From positions 1,612,001-1,676,000 of the forward strand of contig NZ_FOVG01000001.1 in the NCBI RefSeq assembly GCF_900115075.1: a DNA stretch of 64,000 nt, written 5' to 3'. The stretch comes from Candidatus Pantoea varia (GTDB lineage: Bacteria > Pseudomonadota > Gammaproteobacteria > Enterobacterales > Enterobacteriaceae). The notes beneath the pieces were generated by a model, which did no database searches, had not been told where the DNA came from, and saw only the letters and a list, made by a program, of their open reading frames with translations. The position numbers and the translations under genes were made by a program. Each line of letters opens with the position of its first letter. Within the stretch, counting starts at the first letter, position 1. Positions 1 through 9,332 of the stretch are shown piece after piece.

Positions 1-2900
1 CCCGTCTGGTTATCAATTGCTCCGCTGCGCAGATCCAGACTGTTGAGGGCAACGATACCGCGCTGGTCACCACTGTCGCGATTGATCAGGGCGTGACCCT
101 GGGTGTCCAGCGTCATGTCGCTGCCCGCCTGTAACAGGCCACCCTGGTTTTGCAGTTCCCCGCTGGTGAGATCGAGCCGCCCTTTGCCGCCCGTCAGCGT
201 GCCGGACTGGTTGTTGATATCGCCCGTCACAACCTGCGCGCCGGTCAAACCGGTGATGAAGCCGCGCAGGTTATCCAGCGTGCCGCTGTAGAGCTTCAGG
301 ATGCCCACGCTGAACAGGCCACCAGCGGCCCCACTGTCGCGGTTAATCAGATTGTTGCCGTGGGTATCCAGATTAAGATCGCCACCCGACTCAATCCTGC
401 CTGCACGGTTGTTGAGCAACCCGCTGTCCAGTTGCAGCGTGCCTTTCGCGCCCAACTGACCCTGCTGATGATCAAAGGTCTGCTGGTGGGTGTCGATGCG
501 GATATTCTGTCCCAGCATTACCCCGTTTCGGCCATCAATCTGGCCGCTGGAGAGCAGCAGATCGCCGCCTGCAACAAGTCCGCCGCGTTCACCGCTGTCG
601 CGGTTATTCAGTTCGCCGCCCTGGGTGTTGACTGAAAGCGCCTCCCCCGACTGAAGCAAGCCGCGCTGGTTATCCACGCGGCTGCTTTCCAGCGTTAACC
701 CATGATCGGCATTAATAATCCCATCGACGTTGTTCAGTCCACCGCTACTGAGTTGCAGAGTGCCCGCAGAGACCAGCGAACCCGTGCTGTTATTGAGATC
801 ACCACTGCTGATATGCAGATTAGCGCCCGCAACAACGGCACCTGATGCCGCGTTGTTCAGTGCCTCTCCGTGCGAATTCAGCTGCATATCTCCGGCAGCC
901 TGCAGTCGCCCGCCGCGGTTATCCAGCGCGCCGCTGGTCAGCACCAGTTCTCCTCTGGCACTGACCAGACCCGACCTGAAATCAGCAGCCTGACCTTGGG
1001 TATCGATCAGCAGGTTCTGCCCCTGGATCACACCCTGATCGCCCGCGATCTTTCCGGTTGAGAGTTGCAGATCGCCGCGTGCCACAATGCCGCCGCGATC
1101 GCCACTGGCGCGGTTGGTCAGCTGCGCACCGTGGGTATCCAGTGAAAGTGCCTGACCCGATTGTAATAAGCCCTGCTGATTATCGAGCGCACCGCTATTC
1201 AGCGTCAGCGCGCCATCCGACATCAGGGTGCCGTCACTGTTGTTCAGCAGGCCACTGCTGATACTGGCCACCGAAGCAGCGGCGATGACACCGTGCTGGT
1301 TATCAAGGTCGCCACTGTTAAGGAGAAGTGCGCCACCGCTGATTATCCCCGCTTTACCGCTGTCTCGGTTATGCAGCGCCTGACCGTGAGTATCGAGCGC
1401 AAGATCACCGCCTGACTGAATCAGACCGGTGTGGTTATCCGTTTTGCCACTGGAAATGCTGAGATCGGTACGGGCTACCAGATTGCCGCCAGCATTGTTC
1501 AGGTCACCCTGCTGCGTATCGATGGTCACGCCGTGGCCGAGCACGGTTCCACGCTGATTATCCAGCGCCTCACTGCGCAGGGTTATCTGCTGGCCTGCTT
1601 CGATGCGGCCCTGGGTATTATCAATAGCCTCACGGGTCTTCAGCGCAGCGTCACCGCCGGTTGAAGCGATAAGGCCCTGCTGATTGTTCAGACGTGCACC
1701 GGTAAGTTGCAGATTGCGGCTGGCCTGAATCGCACCCTGCGCGTTCGTCAACGTCTCCTGAACCTGCAGTTGCAGATCGCCGCTGCCCGCAGCCAGTAAC
1801 GTCCCGCCGCTGTTATCCAGACTGGCTGATGTAAAGTGCAGATTGCCGCCGCTCTCTAGCCGTCCACCGCGGTTGTCTGTGTCACCTGAAACCGCGATCG
1901 CCATCTCGCCTGCGCCGCGCTGCGACAGCAGACCCTGATGGTGATCCAGCGTGCCCGCCGTCAGCGTCAGCGCCTCTGCCTGAGTGTGTGCCTGTGAGAG
2001 ATCGATCCTGTCACCGCTGAGCGTTAGCGCACCCGCTGACAGCAGATTGCCCTGATTGCCCTCCAGTCGGGCAGCGTTAAGGGTCAGCGCGCCGTTGCCC
2101 GCCAGCTGCACCGTGCCGCCCTGATTATCCAGCCAGGGCGTATCGAGCTGCAACGAATCGCCATTACCTGCGATCAGCCCGCCGCGATTTTCGATATGCT
2201 GTGCCTGCAGCCGGGTATCGCCTTCATTGCTCAGCGTGCCCTGATTGTTGAGCAACGAACCGGTGGAGAGAGTCAGCGTTTCACGGTTCTGCTGGCGCAG
2301 CAGACCACGATTGTTACTGACGTCTTGGGCTGTGATGGCCAGGCTGCCCGCCGCCAGTTTGCCGTCATCATTGTTAAGTGCCGTCGCAGCCTGGATCCCG
2401 AGCGTGCGGCCCGTTACCGTGGCGCCCTGGGTGCTGATATCCGCCTGCGTAGAGGTCAGCGCGATGGCATCGGCTGAGGTCTGGCTGCCGGCAAGATCGA
2501 CCCGGCTGCCCCGCGCCTGAATCTGGTCGTGCGCCAGGTTTTTACCCCGCGCCTTAAGCTCTCCCTGGCTGGTCAGCAGCAAATTACCGGGCTGGCTCAG
2601 CGTCTCATTGCCGCCAACACCAGCCGCCAGCGTGCTTTCAGCGGTGCTCTCAATGGTACTGGCGGAGAGCGTCGCGTTACGGCCCGCGCTCACCAGCCCG
2701 CTATTGCGCAGCGTGCCGCTGGAGGTCAGCGTGACATCCTGTTGTGACACGATGTTCCCACGGTTATCCTGATCGCCAGTGCTGGCTATCTGCAGTGCGG
2801 CCTGACTTTGCAGCGTACCGCTGTTTTCCAGTCTGCCATCCACGCTCAGGTGCAGTTCACCAGCGCTGGCACCCAATTCACCGGCATTCCGCACGCCAAC
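1..2900 (-). repeat. Degenerate haemagglutinin repeats within the exoprotein gene
   Basis: The translated minus strand is a long series of related units of about 20-25 residues, with pattern L-x-SG-x-L-D/N-N-x-x-G-x-L/I-x-A/S-x-G-x-L-x-L. Similar DNA words recur, such as 'gttatccag' and 'ccgctgtcgcggtt'. Repeats of this kind form the beta-helical shaft of filamentous haemagglutinins. The units are too diverged to be recent tandem copies. Confidence 0.75.
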
Positions 2901-3812
2901 ACCTTTTTCAGTGCCGGTCAGGGTAATTTTATGGGCATACATACCGCCAATCGCCGCGACGTCGAGTGCAAACTCAGGCCGTGTTGTCCCTTCCTCCGCT
3001 TTTACTGTGGTGACGTTGCCCTCAACCGCAACCTGGTTCCTGCCCGTAACCACATTCAGTTCACGGGCATGGACTTTGGCGTTAACCGCCACCGACTGCG
3101 CAATGATCTGGGTGTAATCCGCATCGCTGTCATTCAGGCCCTGACCTTCGATATTGATGCGGCCGCCATTCACATCGAAGCCTTTGAGCTGGCCGTTTTC
3201 AATCAGCGCCTGTCCGGTGGTCAGCGTATTGCGGCTGGCGTTGATAAATCCGCAGCCGTTACAGGTAATGCCTGACGGGTTAGCAATGACGACGGCAGCC
3301 CGCTTACCGGCCACTTCGATAAATCCGTTTAGCTGGCTGGGATTACGGCTGTTGACTTCATTCAGGATGACCGTCGCTTCCTGCTTTGACAGCCACGGGT
3401 TAGCCGCCACCATGCCACCCAGTTGAGTCGCCGTGTTCTGATGACTGTTGTTCAGAATTGCGCCGCGCGCATCGACATCAAGCTGGCTGTACTGATTGCG
3501 GGAAACACCCTGGCTGTTGGGCGTCTGAATGTTGATTTGCGGCAGACCGTTGGCCGTGGCCATGACGGTAGGCTGCTGGCTGCCCGGCGCGCTGCTGTCT
3601 GCCACAATGTTGGCCTGCACCGGCAGACTGACCACACCCGCTGCCAGCCAGAGTGCAAAGCTGAGCGGTGAGATCCTCACCCGCGCCTCTGAAAGTGAGG
3701 TGCGCTTCGGGCTTCGGGCAACACGTGAATAGCCGCTGCGGGTGATGTCAGACACCACCATTAACATGCCGCGAACCCGGTTGAAGATAAGGCGATAGCA
3801 GAGTTTATTCAT
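1..3812 (-). CDS. TpsA-family exoprotein (filamentous haemagglutinin/haemolysin type), 3' end outside window
   Basis: Secreted partner of a two-partner secretion system, expected to be exported through the neighbouring TpsB and displayed at or released from the cell surface. About 1270 residues are visible and the frame is open to the window edge at the points I checked. Residues 1-67 form an extended signal peptide: it starts MNKLCYRLIFNRVRG, has a hydrophobic stretch near 50-63, and a likely cleavage site after VQA67. The TPS domain follows, with NPWL (138-141), NPSGI (178-182) and a CNGC pair (C184, C187) as in the ShlA/HpmA-type branch. Beyond about residue 300 the chain becomes degenerate 20-25 residue repeats rich in DNxxG, SGxL and NRxSG. 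ATG at 3812 fits the MNK start of extended signal peptides; an in-frame GTG lies 9 bases upstream. The gene starts 39 bases after tpsB. Whether it is an adhesin, a cytolysin or a contact-dependent inhibition toxin depends on the missing C-terminus. Confidence 0.9.
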   Translation of the reverse strand, partial: MNKLCYRLIFNRVRGMLMVVSDITRSGYSRVARSPKRTSLSEARVRISPLSFALWLAAGVVSLPVQANIVADSSAPGSQQPTVMATANGLPQINIQTPNSQGVSRNQYSQLDVDARGAILNNSHQNTATQLGGMVAANPWLSKQEATVILNEVNSRNPSQLNGFIEVAGKRAAVVIANPSGITCNGCGFINASRNTLTTGQALIENGQLKGFDVNGGRINIEGQGLNDSDADYTQIIAQSVAVNAKVHARELNVVTGRNQVAVEGNVTTVKAEEGTTRPEFALDVAAIGGMYAHKITLTGTEKGVGVRNAGELGASAGELHLSVDGRLENSGTLQSQAALQIASTGDQDNRGNIVSQQDVTLTSSGTLRNSGLVSAGRNATLSASTIESTAESTLAAGVGGNETLSQPGNLLLTSQGELKARGKNLAHDQIQARGSRVDLAGSQTSADAIALTSTQADISTQGATVTGRTLGIQAATALNNDDGKLAAGSLAITAQDVSNNRGLLRQQNRETLTLSTGSLLNNQGTLSNEGDTRLQAQHIENRGGLIAGNGDSLQLDTPWLDNQGGTVQLAGNGALTLNAARLEGNQGNLLSAGALTLSGDRIDLSQAHTQAEALTLTAGTLDHHQGLLSQRGAGEMAIAVSGDTDNRGGRLESGGNLHFTSASLDNSGGTLLAAGSGDLQLQVQETLTNAQGAIQASRNLQLTGARLNNQQGLIASTGGDAALKTREAIDNTQGRIEAGQQITLRSEALDNQRGTVLGHGVTIDTQQGDLNNAGGNLVARTDLSISSGKTDNHTGLIQSGGDLALDTHGQALHNRDSGKAGIISGGALLLNSGDLDNQHGVIAAASVASISSGLLNNSDGTLMSDGALTLNSGALDNQQGLLQSGQALSLDTHGAQLTNRASGDRGGIVARGDLQLSTGKIAGDQGVIQGQNLLIDTQGQAADFRSGLVSARGELVLTSGALDNRGGRLQAAGDMQLNSHGEALNNAASGAVVAGANLHISSGDLNNSTGSLVSAGTLQLSSGGLNNVDGIINADHGLTLESSRVDNQRGLLQSGEALSVNTQGGELNNRDSGERGGLVAGGDLLLSSGQIDGRNGVMLGQNIRIDTHQQTFDHQQGQLGAKGTLQLDSGLLNNRAGRIESGGDLNLDTHGNNLINRDSGAAGGLFSVGILKLYSGTLDNLRGFITGLTGAQVVTGDINNQSGTLTGGKGRLDLTSGELQNQGGLLQAGSDMTLDTQGHALINRDSGDQRGIVALNSLDLRSGAIDNQT

Positions 3813-3851
3813 AATGCGCACAGTCCATTGTCAGCAATATCGATAAAAGGT

Positions 3852-5570
3852 TTAGTAGTTCCAGTTCACGCTGAAACCAAAAGTAGCCGGATCGGTTTTG
3901 AAGCCGTCCGGTTTCGACAGAGGAATACCGGCAAAAAAATCGTAACTCAGGCTGGCGGGCGTGATGGCACCGCGTAGCCCGATGACGCCGCCCGCCAGAT
4001 GACGTCCCAGCGGCCCGCCCTGAGAGGCGCTGTTGCCGCCCACCTCGCCATAGTCGGCACCCAGATAAAGCTCCTGAGTGGGCAGCGGCGTCTGCCAGGC
4101 CAGCGTGTTCTGAACGGTCCAGCCCCGGCTGGCACTGAGGGTGCGTTCACCATCAAAACCGCGCACGGTCCAGCGGTTGCCAATCGCAAACTCATCCTGC
4201 GGTGTCAGCGGGGTGTTGCTCATCTGGCGACGATATTGGATGTTGTAACTTAAGTGCTGATTTCCCAGTGTGAATGGCGTGGTAAGTCCCGCCTGCCAGG
4301 TGAGGATTTTAGATAGCGCGGTGGCATAGGTGGAATCCTGATAAGTCTCCTCCCAGGCGGGCAGCGCACCGAACCAGCGCGTGCCGCGCTGATAACTGAC
4401 ACCGGCGTCCAGCGTGGCCGGACCCATGTAGTGCCGGTGTGACAGTCCGAGTCGCCACGCGCTGGTACGGCGCTGCTGGCTGCTGATTTCGGTGTCGTTA
4501 ATGAAGTTGCGCGACTCTTTAACCAGCACATCGGCGCTGACGGTGGTTTTGGCTGCGGCATTGCGGTAGATCACCCGGCTGGCCTGCACATCCAGCGAGC
4601 GGCTCTTTCCGGCGTAGAGAAAATCGCGGCTGTAACCGGCGACGGTCTGATGGTAGTCGTAGTCGCTGGCGGTAAGGCCAAACAGCCAGTAGCCCACAGG
4701 CACCGAGTAATGTCCCGACAGGCTTTTGCTGCTTTTTCTGCCCGCAAATCCCAGGTCGCGGCTGGCGGTCAGGTAGAAGAGATCGCTGAGGGAGGTCGGG
4801 TTATCCAGCGCCAGCATCATTCCGCTCTGATAGCGCCCGGTACTCTCGGTGCCGGAATCATCCAGCCATGCGCCGAGTCGCCAGAAACGGTGCTGCGTGC
4901 GTTCAATCACGATGTCACTTTCACCCGGATTGAGGCCAGGACGGAGCGCCATATGCGCCTCCACCGTCGGCAGACGCTGCAGGTTTTCCAGCCCCTGTTC
5001 AATATCCCGTAAATCCAGCAGATTGCCTGCATGCGCGGGTAATGTCGGCCACAGACTGACATAGCGGGATGATGAGGGTGACAGTTCCACACTGCGGATT
5101 TTGCCAGGCAGGATCAGCAGGTGCAGCACCCCCTGACGAAGATCCTGTTGCGGGGCCAGCACGCGCGTCGTGACCCAGCCATGATTGATCAGCCGGTTTT
5201 GCAGCGTGCTCATTAACTGGCTGATGCCTTTTACGCCGAGACACTGGCCATTGGCCTGACTGGCCAGACGCTGCAGAGGCACCCAGTGCGGCAGCGCCTC
5301 CTGGCCGGAAAGGCTGACCTGCTGAATAACAAAACAGGGTGTTTCCTGCGGGAATTTCAGGTGGGAAGGTGCCGGAACCGTTTCTGAGAGACGCACATCA
5401 GGCACCTGTGGCATCAGCCGCTGCTGACGCGCTTTTTGTTGCTCCTGCTGATGCTGTAATTGCTCATCACCCGGTGCCGCCTGCGCAGTGCAAACTGACA
5501 GGGTGTTAACCAGCAGAACGCAAAGCAAAGGTGCCAGCGTTGTTAAAACTCCATTTTTTTGGGGCTGCAT
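3852..5570 (-). CDS. TpsB outer-membrane transporter (ShlB/FhaC/HecB family)
   Basis: Outer-membrane beta-barrel pore of a two-partner secretion system that recognises the TPS domain of its exoprotein in the periplasm and exports it. The protein has 572 residues, normal for the family. It begins with a signal peptide ending near AQA31, then a Gln-rich helix/linker, POTRA-type domains over roughly residues 70-230, and a C-terminal barrel ending in an aromatic strand (SVNWNY). VRGFDGERT in the C-terminal third matches the conserved VRG(Y/F) motif of loop L6. It lies just upstream of tpsA on the same strand, so the pair is probably one operon with tpsB first. The long upstream gap holds its likely promoter. 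Confidence 0.93.
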   Translation of the reverse strand: MQPQKNGVLTTLAPLLCVLLVNTLSVCTAQAAPGDEQLQHQQEQQKARQQRLMPQVPDVRLSETVPAPSHLKFPQETPCFVIQQVSLSGQEALPHWVPLQRLASQANGQCLGVKGISQLMSTLQNRLINHGWVTTRVLAPQQDLRQGVLHLLILPGKIRSVELSPSSSRYVSLWPTLPAHAGNLLDLRDIEQGLENLQRLPTVEAHMALRPGLNPGESDIVIERTQHRFWRLGAWLDDSGTESTGRYQSGMMLALDNPTSLSDLFYLTASRDLGFAGRKSSKSLSGHYSVPVGYWLFGLTASDYDYHQTVAGYSRDFLYAGKSRSLDVQASRVIYRNAAAKTTVSADVLVKESRNFINDTEISSQQRRTSAWRLGLSHRHYMGPATLDAGVSYQRGTRWFGALPAWEETYQDSTYATALSKILTWQAGLTTPFTLGNQHLSYNIQYRRQMSNTPLTPQDEFAIGNRWTVRGFDGERTLSASRGWTVQNTLAWQTPLPTQELYLGADYGEVGGNSASQGGPLGRHLAGGVIGLRGAITPASLSYDFFAGIPLSKPDGFKTDPATFGFSVNWNY

Positions 5571-5659
5571 AACCGATCCATGTGGTTAAGATGTAACAAA
5601 ATGTATATAACTACTTTCCTTCGCACATTATGGCGCCGGAATCAAAAACCACAAGAAAA

Positions 5660-5689
5660 ATTACAGGAAAACTTACACTAAACTGACAA
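5660..5689 (-). promoter_or_regulatory. Candidate sigma-70 promoter for tpsBA
   Basis: On the minus strand TTGTCA (5684-5689) and TGTAAT (5660-5665) are separated by 18 bases, about 90 bases before the tpsB start codon. The -35 matches five of six consensus bases. AT-rich DNA nearby offers other combinations, so this is only a candidate. Confidence 0.35.
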
Positions 5690-6094
5690 AAGTTAGTGGG
5701 ACACGCCATTCAAAAAGTACCAATAATTACCTGTAGTTCAGGTGTTATTTATTCCGGTGAATCGCCGGGATTAACTAAAGGTGCCGATACGGATATTTTT
5801 AGCCAATCAATAACAAGGGATTAGCCAGCCCTTAATCATTTCAGATCAGGCTTGCAGCCGGGCTAACGACGGAACTGAAGTAGCCGAACTCGTTACCTGA
5901 ACAGTTTTCAGGCTATAGCAAATATTCTTCTGCTTACTCTCTTGCTATGAACGGAACTAATTTCAGGCAACACCCTGCTCCTGCCCTGCCATGCTCATAA
6001 AATTTTACTTAAGTCAAAATTATGAATGCATTTTGTTTGAGACGCTGCTGCACTGTCCTGCGCCAGCTTCTGTTTTAGGTGCCTCTCAGGGACA

Positions 6095-6124
6095 TAAAAA
6101 AGCCCCCTCAGAATTGAGGAGGCT
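6095..6124 (-). terminator. Rho-independent terminator of ndh
   Basis: On the minus strand a stem AGCCTCCTC/GAGGGGGCT with a six-base loop is followed by a run of T residues, starting about 30 bases after the ndh stop codon. Confidence 0.8.
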
Positions 6125-6152
6125 TATCCTTGAGCAGACCTTTCTCGATTGC

Positions 6153-7457
6153 TTAGTGCAGCTTCAGCCGAGGGCGAATAACCCGGTTAATACTGCCGAC
6201 CAGCATCATCAGGCCGGTTTTGAAGTAGCCGTGGAGTGCCACCTGGTGCATACGATAGAGAGAGATGTAGACAAAGCGTGCAATGCGCCCTTCCACCATC
6301 ATCGATCCGCGCATCAGGTTGCCCATCAGGCTGCCGACGGTACTGAAGCGGGAGAGCGACACCAGCGAGCCATGATCTTTATAGACATAGGCTTTCAGCG
6401 GTTTACCGTGACGTTGCGCCAGGATGTTATCCATCGCGCGTGAGGCCATCTGGTGCGCCGACTGGGCGCGTGGCGGAACAAAGCCGCCGCCCGGCAGAGC
6501 GCAGGAGGCACAGTCGCCAATCGCGTAAATGTCATCGTCCAGCGTGGTCTGCAAGGTCTCTTTCACCACCAACTGATTGATACGGTTGGTTTCCAGTCCG
6601 CCAATCTCTTTCAGGAAGTCGGGGGCTTTAATGCCTGCGGCCCAGACCATCAGATCGGCTTCGATAAACTCACCACCTTTGGTATGCAGGCCCTTCGGCT
6701 CAGCGCTGGTGACCATGGTCTGCGTCATAACACGCACGCCCAGCTTGGTCAGCTCCTGATGGGCCGCTGCAGAGATACGCGGTGGCAGTGCAGGCAGTAT
6801 GCGTTCACCCGCTTCCACCAGCGTCACATTCAGCGCTTCGCGTCCCAGCCCCTTGAATCCATAGCTGTGCAGCTGTTTCACCGCATTGTGCAGCTCTGCT
6901 GACAGCTCAACGCCCGTTGCGCCGCCGCCGACGATGGCGATGTTAACTTTCTCAACCCTGCCTTCGCTGGCGGAGAATTTTAGGAACAGGTTGAGCATTT
7001 CGTTATGGAAACGACGCGCCTGATGCGGATTATCCAGGAAGATGCAGTTATCTTTGACGCCCGGGGTACCAAAATCGTTTGAGGTGCTGCCCAGCGCCAT
7101 GACCAGCTGGTCATAGGCCACTTCACGCTGTGGCACCAGCACTTCGCCCTGCGCATTCAGCACTTCAGCCAGGCAGATAACTTTGCGGCTGCGATCGATA
7201 TTGGTCAGCGAACCGAGCTGGAACTCGAAACCGTGATTGCGGGCATGAGCCAGATAGCTCAGCGCATCAATGCCTTCGTCCATTGAACCCGTGGCAACTT
7301 CGTGCAGCAGCGGCTTCCACAAATGACTGTGGTTACGATCAACCAGGATAATCTCGGCCTTCTTTTTACGACCCAGTTTATGGCCCAGCTGCGTCGCCAT
7401 TTCCAGGCCGCCCGCTCCCCCTCCGACAATAACAATTCTCTTAACAGACGTAGTCAA
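6153..7457 (-). CDS. ndh: NADH:quinone dehydrogenase II (non-proton-pumping)
   Basis: Membrane-associated flavoprotein that passes electrons from NADH to ubiquinone without pumping protons. The N-terminus carries a Rossmann motif (IVGGGAGG) for FAD and a second one ([10 protein letters not shown]) near residue 170 for NADH. The C-terminal region, around [17 protein letters not shown], is the amphipathic membrane anchor. I place the start at TTG 7457, giving 434 residues as in E. coli Ndh, because GAGGGGG lies seven bases upstream; an in-frame upstream codon at 7484 has no ribosome-binding site. An FNR box lies about 135 bases upstream, and the family is known to be repressed by FNR without oxygen. 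Confidence 0.97.
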   Translation of the reverse strand: MTTSVKRIVIVGGGAGGLEMATQLGHKLGRKKKAEIILVDRNHSHLWKPLLHEVATGSMDEGIDALSYLAHARNHGFEFQLGSLTNIDRSRKVICLAEVLNAQGEVLVPQREVAYDQLVMALGSTSNDFGTPGVKDNCIFLDNPHQARRFHNEMLNLFLKFSASEGRVEKVNIAIVGGGATGVELSAELHNAVKQLHSYGFKGLGREALNVTLVEAGERILPALPPRISAAAHQELTKLGVRVMTQTMVTSAEPKGLHTKGGEFIEADLMVWAAGIKAPDFLKEIGGLETNRINQLVVKETLQTTLDDDIYAIGDCASCALPGGGFVPPRAQSAHQMASRAMDNILAQRHGKPLKAYVYKDHGSLVSLSRFSTVGSLMGNLMRGSMMVEGRIARFVYISLYRMHQVALHGYFKTGLMMLVGSINRVIRPRLKLH

Positions 7458-7591
7458 CAAAGACCCCCTCAAATTGTGAACCAAAAGTTAACCAAAGGTT
7501 AAATTAAACCTTAAGAAACATAGGGTTGGCGAAGTTAAAATCGCAATCTGCGGGCAGAATAGCATGGCGGGAAGAGGAGAACATAAGAATA

Positions 7592-7605
7592 TTGATATAC
7601 ATCAA
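7592..7605 (-). promoter_or_regulatory. FNR box upstream of ndh
   Basis: TTGATATACATCAA matches the FNR consensus TTGAT-N4-ATCAA at all ten conserved positions. It is centred about 141 bases before the ndh TTG start. In E. coli ndh is repressed by FNR from upstream sites, so the same role is inferred here. Confidence 0.8.
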
Positions 7606-7639
7606 AGCGGAGAAATAAAACTCAGATAATTACGTAACG

Positions 7640-7663
7640 AAAACAGGCACCTTACGGTGCCTG
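7640..7663 (-). terminator. Terminator of the hinT-ycfP cluster
   Basis: Minus-strand hairpin CAGGCACC-GTAA-GGTGCCTG followed by TTTTC, seven bases after the ycfP stop codon. Confidence 0.85.
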
Positions 7664-7669
7664 ACTGGT

Positions 7670-8212
7670 TTAACTTAATGTTTTAAAAGCTTTTATCCGC
7701 TGAAGATGTGGGGATATGTTTTTGAATTTGTGTCCTTCTGTCTCATCCCAGACGATTTCATAAAACGGATGCAGCTGATCGGCGATGCGCTGGCTGTCCA
7801 GCGCCTCATCATGACGGGAGAGGAAGATCAGACAGCGGTCGCGATTGCGTTCGCGAAAATCGCTGACGCATTTGGTCGCGATATCCTCATACTCCTCCGG
7901 CCGGTCGATCTTCCCTTCCATGTTCTCCTGCGGAAAGAGGTTGGGATTGAAGATCGCCTGGCGAATGCCGCACAAAAAACCGATGCGCTCTGACCAGAAG
8001 CCGCCCAGCCCGACACCGCAAATCAGCGGGCGGTCGTCGTCGGATAGCGTCAGCATCTTATCGGTCTCTTTCAGCAGAAACTGCATATCATGTTTGGGAT
8101 GGCGGGTGCTGTAACTGATCAGCCTGACATCAGGATCGATAAATTGCAGTTGCAGCACTTTTTCGTGATTGCCCGGACTGTTGGAATCAAAACCGTGCAG
8201 ATAGATGATCAT
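7670..8212 (-). CDS. ycfP: YcfP family alpha/beta-hydrolase-like protein
   Basis: 180-residue protein of the UPF0227 (esterase-like) family, nearly collinear with E. coli YcfP. It opens with [16 protein letters not shown], where HGFDS is the oxyanion-hole region of an alpha/beta hydrolase. ICGVGLGGF near residue 65 sits where the nucleophile elbow would be, but the usual Ser is replaced by Gly/Val, so classical hydrolase activity is doubtful. [10 protein letters not shown] and GHKFKN near the C-terminus match the acid and His regions. It is the last gene of the hinT-ycfL-lpoB-thiK-nagZ-ycfP run, 40 bases after nagZ. The biochemical role is not known to me. Confidence 0.93.
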   Translation of the reverse strand: MIIYLHGFDSNSPGNHEKVLQLQFIDPDVRLISYSTRHPKHDMQFLLKETDKMLTLSDDDRPLICGVGLGGFWSERIGFLCGIRQAIFNPNLFPQENMEGKIDRPEEYEDIATKCVSDFRERNRDRCLIFLSRHDEALDSQRIADQLHPFYEIVWDETEGHKFKNISPHLQRIKAFKTLS

Positions 8213-8252
8213 GATAATCCTCAGGGTTGAGATAGCGCCGGGCAGTTACTGC

Positions 8253-9293
8253 TTACCACGTCGCCTTGTGAGCCAGCCAGCGTTCCTGAAGCGCACTCAG
8301 TTGCTGGGCATTGTTTTTCCAGCGATGCGTAGCCTGCAGCTCATCGCGGGTAAACCTGCCCTGATGATACAGCTGCGTCACCCGCTCTGACCCGACCGGG
8401 ATCAGGTTATCCAGCACACTAATGGCACCCTGCCGCTGATTGCAGACCAGAATCATGTCACAACCGGCAGAAAGGGACTGCTGCGCCCGCTCAGGATAGC
8501 TCCCCATCACGGCGGCGCCCTCCATCGACAAATCGTCGGAGAAAATCACGCCATCAAAGCCCAGTTGCTCACGCAACACGGTTTTCAGCCAGTATGGCGA
8601 ACCGCTGGCGGGCAGTGGATCAACGTCGGTGTAGATGACGTGTGCGGGCATAATTGCATCCAGCGCCTGCTCAGTAATCAGCTTGCTAAAGATCGCCATG
8701 TCCTGCTCACGCAGCGTTTTTTCGTCGCGCGGATCGCGTGGCGTCTCTTTGTGCGAGTCGGCGCTGACCGCGCCATGCCCCGGGAAATGTTTGCCGGTGG
8801 TCTTCATGCCCGCCTCGTGCATCCCCGCAATATAGCGGCGGGCAACGGCAAGGGCAATGGCCGGATCGGCATGGAAAGAGCGGTCGCCAATGGCAGCGCT
8901 GATATGACCAATGTCGAGTACCGGCGCGAAGCTGATATCGATATCCATCGCGATCATCTCGGCCGCCATCTGCCAGCCTGCCTGCTGCGCCATCTCACCT
9001 GCGGTTTCTGCATCGTGAAGCGCGGCAAAGGATTGCATGGCGGGCAGTTGAGTGAAGCCGTCACGGAAACGCTGCACGCGACCGCCTTCCTGATCCACCG
9101 CAACCACCAGCCGGGAGTGAGAGGCCGCGCGGATCTGCCGCACCAGCTCTGCCAGCTGAGCCGGGTCGTGATAATTTCGGGCAAAGAGAATTAAGCCCCC
9201 TACCAGCGGGTGCTTCAGGATGTCGCGCTCTTCGCCATCCAGTTCATAGCCCTCAACGTCTAGCATCAGAGGGCCGGGTAAATGTGATCTCAT
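8253..9293 (-). CDS. nagZ: Beta-N-acetylhexosaminidase NagZ
   Basis: Cytosolic GH3-family enzyme of peptidoglycan recycling that removes GlcNAc from GlcNAc-anhydroMurNAc peptides. Its products influence AmpC beta-lactamase induction in species that have AmpR. 346 residues, against 341 in E. coli. The GH3 NagZ signature KHFPGHG lies at 168-174, the His of the Asp-His dyad is H181 (SADSHKETP), and the nucleophile is D253 in [13 protein letters not shown] at 9293 has an AGG-type site just upstream. It follows thiK by 39 bases and shares a cluster with lpoB, so cell-wall synthesis and recycling functions lie together. Confidence 0.97.
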   Translation of the reverse strand: MRSHLPGPLMLDVEGYELDGEERDILKHPLVGGLILFARNYHDPAQLAELVRQIRAASHSRLVVAVDQEGGRVQRFRDGFTQLPAMQSFAALHDAETAGEMAQQAGWQMAAEMIAMDIDISFAPVLDIGHISAAIGDRSFHADPAIALAVARRYIAGMHEAGMKTTGKHFPGHGAVSADSHKETPRDPRDEKTLREQDMAIFSKLITEQALDAIMPAHVIYTDVDPLPASGSPYWLKTVLREQLGFDGVIFSDDLSMEGAAVMGSYPERAQQSLSAGCDMILVCNQRQGAISVLDNLIPVGSERVTQLYHQGRFTRDELQATHRWKNNAQQLSALQERWLAHKATW

Positions 9294-9332
9294 AACCTGA
9301 ATCCTGTAGCGTTACGCACCTGCATAACGCGA

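Larger units (their letters stand above)
5571..6152. other. 582-base intergenic region between tpsB and ndh
   Basis: No convincing gene is present; the open frame from 5991 into ndh is antisense shadow. The region holds a candidate tpsB promoter (5660-5689), an inverted repeat with ACCTG/CAGGT core and AATAA/TTATT flanks (5722-5749), a small hairpin CCTGAA-N5-TTCAGG (5896-5912), and the ndh terminator at its right end. Much of it is AT-rich relative to its neighbours. Confidence 0.6.

Noticed and set aside
150..635. Plus-strand open frames opposite the exoprotein gene (also 2808-3275)
   Set aside because: They are antisense to a continuous repeat-rich TpsA frame and have no ribosome-binding site or family resemblance.
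1..2900. Repeat field considered as CRISPR or minisatellite
   Set aside because: Repeats are diverged, in frame and match the haemagglutinin shaft pattern.
5991..6443. 150-residue plus-strand frame across the ndh 3' end
   Set aside because: It runs through the ndh terminator and is antisense to conserved ndh codons.
8565..9194. 209-residue plus-strand frame
   Set aside because: Complement of nagZ; His/Arg-rich composition typical of antisense translation.
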